Shown here piece by piece: positions 1 through 5,942 of a DNA stretch of 64,000 bases. Location of the stretch: assembly GCA_944325445.1 (NCBI GenBank), contig CALVAG010000007.1, positions 62,001-126,000 on the forward strand, in the 5' to 3' direction. This stretch comes from an uncultured Bacteroidales bacterium. Its GTDB lineage: Bacteria; Bacteroidota; Bacteroidia; Bacteroidales; UBA932. A model generated the notes under the pieces. The model was given only the letters and a program-made list of their open reading frames with translations, did no database searches and was not told the origin of the DNA. Position 1 is the stretch's first letter. Every line of letters begins with the position of its first letter. The translations under genes were made by a program, and so were the position numbers.

Positions 1-2
1 AC

Positions 3-662
3 AGCACTTGGGTACGTGTCTACAACGCTAAAGGATTCTGGGTTAATAATGATATCTACACGACCACTAAGGTTATTGCAGTAGGTGGTTACCAGGTTGG
101 TACAACTCCCGATATCGGGTGGTATTATAGTGCTTCAGGTAGTAGGATATGTGCCGGCTCTTCTACTGCACGCGGAGTGAATGTAGGTAGCCTGCTCGTC
201 AGCAACGCATGGGCAGATTACACGAAAGTGCCTGCAAATGGCATATATTGCAAGGGCAATATCGTTGCGTCGGGACAAGTAGCATCTGGAACAGCCTCCG
301 ACAGGCGGCTGAAACGAAACATTCGTACAATCAATAACAAGGATACGCTGCATATCCTATCTTCCCTTAATCCGGTTATCTTCGAGTGGAATGACAAGGC
401 CCTAACTCTTGGTGGATTACAAGGTACAGCTTCTTCATTTATTGCAGGTGAATATCTTGAACTTCTACCTTACGCGGGCAGAAAAGTCTGGGATATGTAC
501 GATGCAATATATATTGAGCAGACCATTCCATATCTCGTGGGCGGGTGGCAGATGCACGAGCGGCTATTGTCAGACCACAATAAGAGGATTTTAGATCTTG
601 AAAGGGAAAATAAAATTCTAAGAGAGGAAATAAGAAAAATGAAGCGGGCGTATGGGGCTTAA
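3..662 (+). CDS. Phage tail fibre/spike C-terminus with S74 intramolecular chaperone (5' partial)
   Basis: The frame is open from the first bases of the window, so the start lies upstream. The N-terminal part visible is a low-complexity beta-rich fibre sequence. The C-terminal ~125 residues form a peptidase S74 / endosialidase intramolecular chaperone domain: an S-D-x-R-x-K-x-N-I segment (SDRRLKRNI, bases ~298-327) where autocleavage takes place just before or at the Ser, followed by a long charged coiled coil at the C-terminus. Such domains trimerise the fibre and are then cut off. The gene overlaps the next by 11 bp, as expected in a late operon. It probably binds the host surface. Confidence 0.8.
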   Translation, partial: STWVRVYNAKGFWVNNDIYTTTKVIAVGGYQVGTTPDIGWYYSASGSRICAGSSTARGVNVGSLLVSNAWADYTKVPANGIYCKGNIVASGQVASGTASDRRLKRNIRTINNKDTLHILSSLNPVIFEWNDKALTLGGLQGTASSFIAGEYLELLPYAGRKVWDMYDAIYIEQTIPYLVGGWQMHERLLSDHNKRILDLERENKILREEIRKMKRAYGA

Positions 663-1653
663 TAATGGTATACTTACTCAGCCAATATCCCTTGAGGATA
701 TTGCACAATGTTTTGGGGTATCTACGGAAGATCTAGGAACATTATGTAGTTACTCGGACATAAATATGTGGGCGAAATATAAGCCGTTAAGGCATGGCTA
801 TGAGGGGGTGCTTACTGATGCACAACGCGCACTCGGCGGGTATGGAATACTTGCCACAAAGTATAATGTAGATAATTCGAGTTCTAGAGAGAGCGCCATT
901 AACAATGCTATAGCCGGCAATACAGGCTGGCGACACGATAAGCCACGAGGCGAAAACTATTCAGAATGGTACCGTGAACTTGATTTCGATGGCTATAACC
1001 ATAATTCTATATGCCCTTTTTATTTGGAGGATGCGTCTTTGGTGGAGGAGTTGAGAGTTATGGTCGGGCAGCGAGTTAATCTGCCGGTCAATAACATGCT
1101 GGTAACAGATATAACCGGGATAATTGGTTTAGATGATGCGTCAAAATCGGGCTATGGTTTCATCGTTAAACGAGGCTCTACTATCATACACATAGATGCC
1201 ATTAATTCCGCTGGCACCGATGTCAATTGGCCGCTAAACCAGAACCATACCATATCGCTTGTATACGCTGCCGGAACATATCAAGTATGTGGGTATATAA
1301 GAGATTATAACAGAGGGAATGCGGTACTATTACCATGTAGCGTATTGACAATAGATGTAGATAAAGAACAAGATATAGTGATACTTAGCGTGACTCTGTC
1401 TGCATCTGGAGCCAAAACAGTTGCGTCCCTTACAATAACAGGTAATAGAAAAAGCCCTGTAGTCCCTGCCGGTACAGCGACTTTACGCATATACAATACA
1501 TCAGGCAAGGAGATAGAGTCACACAACTACAGGGTGGATCAACTTAGTTATGGACAGTCATATTCTAAGTCTGACCGCTATGAGCTGCAATACACAACAA
1601 TTGGCAGCTATAGTTTGAGTTATCAGGGAGTAACTATTACCAAGCAAGTATAA
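652..1653 (+). CDS. Prophage protein of unknown function, next to tail fibre
   Basis: A 333-residue protein starting inside the end of the fibre gene. The first ~110 residues are globular and aromatic-rich (segments such as DINMWAKYKPLR and GYEGVLT). The rest is beta-rich and repetitive, with a C-terminal Ig-like stretch of alternating Thr/Ser/Tyr/Val. There is no signal peptide or transmembrane segment. Similar proteins sit beside tail fibres in Bacteroidetes prophages as far as I recall, but I know no function. A virion or tail-tip component is the likely role from position only. Confidence 0.6.
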   Translation: MGLNNGILTQPISLEDIAQCFGVSTEDLGTLCSYSDINMWAKYKPLRHGYEGVLTDAQRALGGYGILATKYNVDNSSSRESAINNAIAGNTGWRHDKPRGENYSEWYRELDFDGYNHNSICPFYLEDASLVEELRVMVGQRVNLPVNNMLVTDITGIIGLDDASKSGYGFIVKRGSTIIHIDAINSAGTDVNWPLNQNHTISLVYAAGTYQVCGYIRDYNRGNAVLLPCSVLTIDVDKEQDIVILSVTLSASGAKTVASLTITGNRKSPVVPAGTATLRIYNTSGKEIESHNYRVDQLSYGQSYSKSDRYELQYTTIGSYSLSYQGVTITKQV

Positions 1654-1682
1654 CATTTTAACCAACAAATAAATAATTAATT

Positions 1683-1979
1683 ATGAAAAAAGTAAATATG
1701 GCCATTGCACTTACCGACTTACGAGGTAAGGAAGTCAAATCTCAACAAGGGAAAAAAGTTCTTATCAACGAAACGGTTGCAGACCTCCTTGCCTCTAAAG
1801 AGGCGAAAGATAACACTGTCCTGCAAAGGTTCGAACTCGCTCAGAAACTAAGCAATGCCGCTGGAGATATTGAAATATCAGACAGTGAGATTGAGCTTAT
1901 CAAGGAAGTCGTATCGGACGGCAGAATAACTGTGCTGTTAGCGGCACGCATCTTACAAATTATTAATAATATTAAATAA
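1683..1979 (+). CDS. Small prophage protein, unknown
   Basis: A 98-residue soluble protein, Lys/Glu-rich, predicted mostly helical, with a beta-like start (KVNMAIALTDLRGKEV) and a hydrophobic helical C-terminus (VLLAARILQIINNI). It starts 29 bp after the previous gene and ends 7 bp before the next, so it belongs to the same transcript. No motif that I recognise is present. Confidence 0.55.
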   Translation: MKKVNMAIALTDLRGKEVKSQQGKKVLINETVADLLASKEAKDNTVLQRFELAQKLSNAAGDIEISDSEIELIKEVVSDGRITVLLAARILQIINNIK

Positions 1980-1986
1980 TTGAACA

Positions 1987-2283
1987 ATGATTACAGTAAC
2001 TAACGAAGTCAAACAAGCCGCATTTAAATATGTGTCAACAGATAACCTTACCCTTACAGGTAACTTTGCGGTAACCAAACAAAATAAACTTCAACAGGTA
2101 ACGAATGGCGTTGTAACGGATCCAGATAGTAAAGTCATAGGATATTTTCGCGCGGAGCAGGTTGGTGATGACCCTAACGCCAAAATAACTATAGACCGGG
2201 TTGCAAATGGCTCTATATGTCAGGTCAGCACCGCTGTATCCACATGCATTAATGAGATTATGCAATACTACTCAGAAAAGTAA
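1987..2283 (+). CDS. Small prophage protein, unknown
   Basis: A 98-residue soluble protein with mixed alpha/beta pattern and an acidic middle (DPDSKVIGYFRAEQVGDDPNAK). No signal peptide or membrane segment. It closes the run of tightly spaced structural-side genes; after it comes a 146-bp non-coding gap rich in inverted repeats. Function unknown. Confidence 0.55.
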   Translation: MITVTNEVKQAAFKYVSTDNLTLTGNFAVTKQNKLQQVTNGVVTDPDSKVIGYFRAEQVGDDPNAKITIDRVANGSICQVSTAVSTCINEIMQYYSEK

Positions 2284-2297
2284 AGGGATAAAAATCC

Positions 2298-2417
2298 GGG
2301 GCTCAAAAAGCCCCCGCCGGTTAGTGGTCCTCTTACCTACTCACTAACACAGATGCGTACACCATATACGGGGGCTAACAGTCCCATTTGGTGTACGCGT
2401 TATTTTTTAGGTAAGAG
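2298..2417 (+). ncRNA. Highly structured non-coding segment with pseudoknot potential
   Basis: The gap 2284-2429 is packed with complementary segments. Hairpin 0 pairs 2298-2303 with 2309-2314. P1 pairs GTTAGTG (2320-2326) with CACTAAC (2342-2348). The P1 loop contains CTCTTACCTA (2330-2339), which is exactly complementary to TAGGTAAGAG (2408-2417), giving a 10-bp pseudoknot. Between them lies P2, GCGTACACCA (2355-2364) with TGGTGTACGC (2389-2398), capped by GGGGC/GTCCC (2371-2375/2381-2385) around a TAACA loop. The 3' pseudoknot strand ends 12 bases before the ATG of the next gene, so it could act as an attenuator or translational switch, or be a stand-alone small RNA. The pairings are read directly; the role is inferred. 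Confidence 0.6.
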
Positions 2418-2429
2418 TGAGCAAAAATA

Positions 2430-2684
2430 ATGAAATATTACGAGATTTTGAAACTAAATAAGAGCGTTTTGCAATGTATTAACCTACACGGCGGTAATCT
2501 GAGAGATTATAAATACATTGCGATGTACGAAGAATACCTTGAGATGATATCCGATGGAAATAAAGTTTCATACATAGTATATATTCTATCACAAAAGTAT
2601 GGAGTGTCGGAGAGAACCATATATAAATTAGTTAGCCGTTTCAGTGTTGATATTACTGTACGACGCGTTCATTACAATGTGTGA
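2430..2684 (+). CDS. Mor/C-like small helix-turn-helix protein
   Basis: An 84-residue basic protein. Residues ~47-70 read as a helix-turn-helix (SYIVYILSQKYGVSERTIYK), in the style of the DNA-binding part of Mor-type activators of Mu-like phages (helix, YGVSERT turn, recognition helix). The N-terminal ~40 residues could be a dimerisation region. It starts directly after the structured RNA segment. In Mu the activator C, a Mor relative, controls late genes and mom; here a regulator of the adjacent right-end cassette is plausible but unproven. Confidence 0.6.
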   Translation: MKYYEILKLNKSVLQCINLHGGNLRDYKYIAMYEEYLEMISDGNKVSYIVYILSQKYGVSERTIYKLVSRFSVDITVRRVHYNV

Positions 2685-2733
2685 TTATAATTTGTAGGCT
2701 GATGCGGATGTATGTATGTTAGCATAAAAAAAT

Positions 2734-2859
2734 ATGGCAATTTTTAGGTATCAAGAACAGTACGGCATTATCATTATCTGCAAAAATGAAAAAGAACAAC
2801 AAGCGATATATACGCGCTTATTATCTGAGGGGTATAATCTTAAAGTAGTATCTGTATGA
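2734..2859 (+). CDS. 41-residue protein translationally coupled to the ABC-GNAT gene
   Basis: The ORF starts with ATG at 2734 and encodes 41 residues (begins MAIFRYQEQYG, ends LKVVSV). Its stop overlaps the ATG of the next gene (ATGA at 2856-2859), which indicates translational coupling. The sequence has a beta-strand (YGIIIICK), a charged helix (NEKEQQAIYTRLLSEGY) and a second strand, a minimal beta-alpha-beta unit. I recall similar short proteins upstream of such cassettes in other Bacteroidetes prophages. Mu has a short gene, com, overlapping mom in the same way, but no zinc-finger cysteines are present here, so it is a positional analogue only. Confidence 0.55.
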   Translation: MAIFRYQEQYGIIIICKNEKEQQAIYTRLLSEGYNLKVVSV

Positions 2860-3989
2860 AAATCGAAATACAACATAAATGTAGTGACTTTAATAGTTAT
2901 AGAGCGGCAAGAGTCAAGAGCCTGTTTAATGTAGAAACCGGATGTGATTGGCGCAAGACTGCCGAACTGCCTATTGAAAATATCGAATGGCAAATAGGCC
3001 TTATAGTGGGGTCCTCAGGCTCAGGAAAGACAAGCTTGGGATCTGCACTATGTAACGGTCAATTATATGACATATATTCAGGCTGGGACAGTTCATCGCC
3101 CATAATAGATTGTATTGGAATTAATAATGACTTTAATGCGGTAACAGCGGCCTTATCTGCTGTTGGACTTGGGGATGTTCCAGCATGGCTTAGGCCATTT
3201 AAGGTGCTTTCTAATGGTGAGAAATTTAGGGCTGGATTGGCAAGACTCGTCTGTGAGAGACCGAAATTGGCGGTAGTAGATGAATTTACCTCTGTCATAG
3301 ATCGCCAAATCGCCAAAATCGGGGCATCTGCGTTGGCTAAAGCATGGAGAAAAGGTGACGGGCAGATAATCATGCTATCATGCCATTATGATATTATAGA
3401 GTGGCTGCAGCCAGACTGGGTATATGATATGGACGAGGCACGCTTTTATGAGCGTGACTGTCTTCGGCAAAGGCCAAAAATGCTCCTTGAAATATATAAA
3501 GTGCGGGGAACTGTATTCTCAAGACTTTTTAAGAAGCATTATTATCTAAATCTTCCTGCACCTGTAGCCGCAGAATACTACATAGGAGTTATAGACGGGG
3601 CTCCAGTGTGCCATGTCGCTGTCTGCCCACTTTTTACGGCTCGAGCGTATCGAGCGACACGACTTGTTGTTCTCCCTGAATGGCAAGGGGCAGGTATTGG
3701 AACTAAGTTCCTTGCCGAAATATGTAAGCACTATTTAGAGGGGCACGGTCGCTGTGGCCACAGATATCATACCTTTTTCCACACATCCCATCCACAATTA
3801 TGTGCCGCCCTGAGGCACTCTAAACAATGGATACAAACAGGGGCACGACTCTATGGCGACAATAAAACTAGAAGCCATAAATCAATGATACGCTCAGCCA
3901 CCCGCAAAGGGGTAATCAGAGCGGTATCCGGGTATGGAGGGCACTTTAGGGCGGTTCAGTCATTTAAATTTATAGGATATGATAGTTAA
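2856..3989 (+). CDS. ABC-ATPase / GNAT acyltransferase fusion protein
   Basis: A 377-residue soluble protein with two domains. Residues ~35-205 are a compact ABC-type ATPase: Walker A GSSGSGKTS (52-60), signature LSNGEKFRAGLAR (118-130), Walker B LAVVDEF (138-144, with D142 and E143) and H-loop His177. Residues ~210-330 are a GNAT fold with the acetyl-CoA loop QGAGIG (277-282) after the beta strand RLVVLPEW; a basic tail follows. There are no membrane segments, so this is not a transporter. The gene is translationally coupled to the 41-aa gene upstream and overlaps the formyltransferase-like gene downstream by 11 bp. Phage GNATs such as Mu Mom modify adenines in DNA; a related role is inferred from position at the prophage end. 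RNA or protein as substrate cannot be excluded. Confidence 0.75.
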   Translation: MKIEIQHKCSDFNSYRAARVKSLFNVETGCDWRKTAELPIENIEWQIGLIVGSSGSGKTSLGSALCNGQLYDIYSGWDSSSPIIDCIGINNDFNAVTAALSAVGLGDVPAWLRPFKVLSNGEKFRAGLARLVCERPKLAVVDEFTSVIDRQIAKIGASALAKAWRKGDGQIIMLSCHYDIIEWLQPDWVYDMDEARFYERDCLRQRPKMLLEIYKVRGTVFSRLFKKHYYLNLPAPVAAEYYIGVIDGAPVCHVAVCPLFTARAYRATRLVVLPEWQGAGIGTKFLAEICKHYLEGHGRCGHRYHTFFHTSHPQLCAALRHSKQWIQTGARLYGDNKTRSHKSMIRSATRKGVIRAVSGYGGHFRAVQSFKFIGYDS

Positions 3990-4479
3990 GATACTTGGCA
4001 ATATTAATACACCTGCAGTTGCAGAGACAGATAGACTTATCCGACAATTAGGACATGCAGTATGGGATGATTCTTATTATTATTGTGATCTAGCCGTAGC
4101 ACCACGGTTAACGCGAAAACTACATAATGATGAACTGTCCGACCCACGCTTGGGTACACTGATTTTTCACCCCTCGCCATTACCGTATGGTCGCGGAATG
4201 CAATCAATCAAGTGGGCATATAAAAGAAAAGAACCCATAACTGCCGCCACTTGGTTTTGGGCCGATATGGGGCTTGATACTGGAGATATATGCGAGCAGG
4301 AGATTATTAAGATTGATTATTCCATGCCACCAAGAGACTTTTATCGGGCACATGTGATGCCGGCGCTTATACGTACCCTTGAACGCTGTTTAAATAACCT
4401 TCAAAAAGGGTACATTCGCCGTATTCCGCAGATTGAAGCATATTCATCATTCGACTTTTCGGAGAAAAAAGAAAAATAA
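3979..4479 (+). CDS. Formyltransferase-fold protein (Fmt/PurN-like), prophage-encoded
   Basis: A 166-residue single-domain protein resembling the N-terminal catalytic domain of methionyl-tRNA or glycinamide formyltransferases. The HPSPLPYGRG loop (64-73) carries the conserved His64, and ADMGLDTGD (95-103) carries Asp100, equivalent to the catalytic Asp. The Asn two residues before the His in the known enzymes is Ile62 here. The C-terminal tRNA-binding domain of Fmt is missing. It overlaps the ABC-GNAT gene by 11 bp and is the last gene before the prophage end, so the two products probably act together. Transfer of a one-carbon unit, or another use of the fold, is possible; the substrate is unknown. 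Confidence 0.7.
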   Translation: MIVKILGNINTPAVAETDRLIRQLGHAVWDDSYYYCDLAVAPRLTRKLHNDELSDPRLGTLIFHPSPLPYGRGMQSIKWAYKRKEPITAATWFWADMGLDTGDICEQEIIKIDYSMPPRDFYRAHVMPALIRTLERCLNNLQKGYIRRIPQIEAYSSFDFSEKKEK

Positions 4480-4481
4480 AA

Positions 4482-4520
4482 TTGTACATTTCGTTTTCTA
4501 ATTTTTGTACATTTCGTTTT
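4482..4520 (+). repeat. Two direct 16-bp repeats, candidate transposase-binding sites at the prophage end
   Basis: TTGTACATTTCGTTTT occurs at 4482-4497 and again at 4505-4520, a 23-bp period, immediately after the last prophage gene. Tandem sites of about 22 bp spacing at the element end are the pattern of MuA-type transposase sites. The exact end of the element and the target duplication cannot be fixed without the left end. Confidence 0.5.
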
Positions 4521-4548
4521 GCCGATTATAGACTGTTTCATCTATTAC

Positions 4549-5229
4549 ATGCATCCTTTTCCTCCTGATTTGGAAGCGACGGAATGGGATATGGAGCAGA
4601 TGTCGGCAGCATACAGAAGCGACAAGAGCGAAAGCGAATACAGGAATGCCAACAAGTTTCTCAGATTTGAGGTATCGGCGCCGGACATTAAGGATATTAC
4701 CGGAGAAAAGAGTCTGGAAAAACCGTTTTATTCAGATTTCAAGGCAGGCATTTACCTTAAGAGCGGAGAGTCCAAAAGAGTGGAGGATGAACTTACGATA
4801 AAGCCTTTTGCATTAAGGGAGCTGCAGCACACCTATCAGTTTGTATTGGGAAGCTTGAAAACCCGCGATGGAACATGGTCGAAGTATCTTGCTGATGTTG
4901 CTGCAACTCCAGTCAATAAACGGCACCGCGGAAAGCTGCATCTCTCTGAAGAGGGGGTGCTCTCATTGGATGTGGATTTTTCCATGGATGATATATACGG
5001 GGCGATAGAATCGGGCGATTGCAATGTGGCCGACTATACGACATTCGGCACCGGCATAATGGATGATCTGGAAGTAGCGGATACCCTGAACATAGGTACG
5101 CTCAGCGTTTTGCTCCTTCCTCCGGACGGAATATACTATCAGTCCGTATTGGACGAATATGGCGAAGTTATAGCCGAAGGAATGTCATATCCGGGTAATG
5201 AAGTGGATGTTTTCTGGGTAAGGGAGTAA
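4549..5229 (+). CDS. Unknown protein at the prophage junction, possibly 5'-truncated
   Basis: The frame is open from 4480, so it runs through the prophage end repeats. The first ATG is 4549 (226 residues); a TTG at 4519 would add ten residues. There is no signal peptide at this start although the body is beta-rich, with acidic repeats (SLDVDFSMDDIYGAIESGD, VDVFWVRE at the end) as in secreted or surface proteins. The likely history is that the phage inserted inside or just before a longer gene and removed its 5' part, but a complete small gene cannot be excluded. Function not recognised. Confidence 0.5.
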   Translation: MHPFPPDLEATEWDMEQMSAAYRSDKSESEYRNANKFLRFEVSAPDIKDITGEKSLEKPFYSDFKAGIYLKSGESKRVEDELTIKPFALRELQHTYQFVLGSLKTRDGTWSKYLADVAATPVNKRHRGKLHLSEEGVLSLDVDFSMDDIYGAIESGDCNVADYTTFGTGIMDDLEVADTLNIGTLSVLLLPPDGIYYQSVLDEYGEVIAEGMSYPGNEVDVFWVRE

Positions 5230-5252
5230 AGATTAATTGGTATCTTTGTTAT

Positions 5253-5291
5253 TATATACATTGTATATATTATGTATATTTTATATCTTTG
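5253..5291 (+). promoter_or_regulatory. Promoter and palindromic operator of the toxin-antitoxin operon
   Basis: A Bacteroidetes-type promoter is clear: -33 TTG at 5261-5263, 20-bp spacer, -7 TATCTTTG at 5284-5291, 15 bp before the antitoxin ATG. A perfect palindrome, TATATAC-ATT-GTATATA (5253-5269), overlaps the -33 box, and a further half-site-like TATGTATA follows. This is the place where a ribbon-helix-helix antitoxin would bind to repress its own operon. Confidence 0.65.
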
Positions 5292-5306
5292 TAAAAAATA
5301 AAAAAA

Positions 5307-5624
5307 ATGAATACTGTTGTAAAAAGAAAAAATATTGATTTACCGGAAACAGTTTTAAAAAAGCTGTCACTGATGGCAGTTGCGCAAGGCAAGAGCTTGA
5401 AAGCTTATATAGAAGCATTACTTATATCAAAAGCAGACAACATATCTATAGAAGTCTATGATAACCCGTCTCCGTCTAAAGACGAATGGTTCGATAATCC
5501 GGAAAACATAAAGGAAATTTCTAGTGGAATTGCGGATGCCAATGATGGAAACACCTATGCAATGAAACAAGATGAATCTCTTAATGATTTTATTGTAAGG
5601 ATGAGGGTTGAAGGCAATGTATGA
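5307..5624 (+). CDS. Ribbon-helix-helix antitoxin of a type II toxin-antitoxin pair
   Basis: A 105-residue protein. The N-terminal ~45 residues read as a ribbon-helix-helix DNA-binding unit (RKNIDLPETVLKKLSLMA, then QGKSLKAYIEALL). The acidic, flexible C-terminal half would wrap the toxin. Its stop overlaps the toxin start by 8 bp, so the pair is one operon. It should neutralise the toxin and repress the operon through the palindrome upstream. Confidence 0.75.
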   Translation: MNTVVKRKNIDLPETVLKKLSLMAVAQGKSLKAYIEALLISKADNISIEVYDNPSPSKDEWFDNPENIKEISSGIADANDGNTYAMKQDESLNDFIVRMRVEGNV

Positions 5625-5889
5625 TATTGAATTTACAAAAACGGCATTAGCTGGAATTATCAAACTACAGAAGTCTGAGCCTATATGTTATAAGAAGCTA
5701 TATAAATTAATAGAAGAATTAAAAATTCATCCGAAAACCGGAACTGGTCAACCGGAACAATTAAAGGGATTTCATATTCCAATATGGTCAAGGAGAATAA
5801 GCAAAAAACACAGACTTGTATATGAAATTTATGAAATTAAAATTCGGGTAGTGATTCTTTCTTCATATGGACATTATGATGAGAAATAA
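5617..5889 (+). CDS. Txe/YoeB-family mRNA-interferase toxin
   Basis: A 90-residue basic protein with the RelE/YoeB fold pattern: MYDIEFTKTA strand and helix, GTGQPEQLKG turn, W-SRRISKKHRLVYEI core and a C-terminal VVILSSYGHYDEK, with the terminal His-Tyr segment typical of YoeB. ATG at 5617 is chosen over TTG at 5608 because it keeps the usual MYDIEF start and gives the tight overlap with the antitoxin. Known members cut mRNA on the ribosome. Confidence 0.85.
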   Translation: MYDIEFTKTALAGIIKLQKSEPICYKKLYKLIEELKIHPKTGTGQPEQLKGFHIPIWSRRISKKHRLVYEIYEIKIRVVILSSYGHYDEK

Positions 5890-5942
5890 CAAATAATGGC
5901 GACCGATTGGCCGCCATTGTTGTTCTTGTACCTTGTCTGCCG

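Larger units (their letters stand above)
1..4521 (+). mobile_element. Right end of a prophage, probably transposable (Mu-like)
   Basis: All genes here run on the plus strand and are phage-like: tail fibre with S74 chaperone, small structural or accessory proteins, a Mor-like helix-turn-helix protein and a terminal ABC-GNAT/formyltransferase cassette. The region ends at two 16-bp direct repeats 23 bp apart, after which unrelated chromosomal genes begin. The left part lies outside the window. No integrase or tRNA site is seen at this end, and DNA-modification genes sit beside the end as mom does in Mu, so transposition is the favoured mode. This is inference, because no transposase gene is in view. 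Confidence 0.65.

Noticed and set aside
5241..5248. TATCTTTG upstream of the toxin-antitoxin promoter, as a second -7 box
   Set aside because: No -33 box at 19-21 bp upstream; it lies just after the stop of the previous gene. The 5284 box has both elements.
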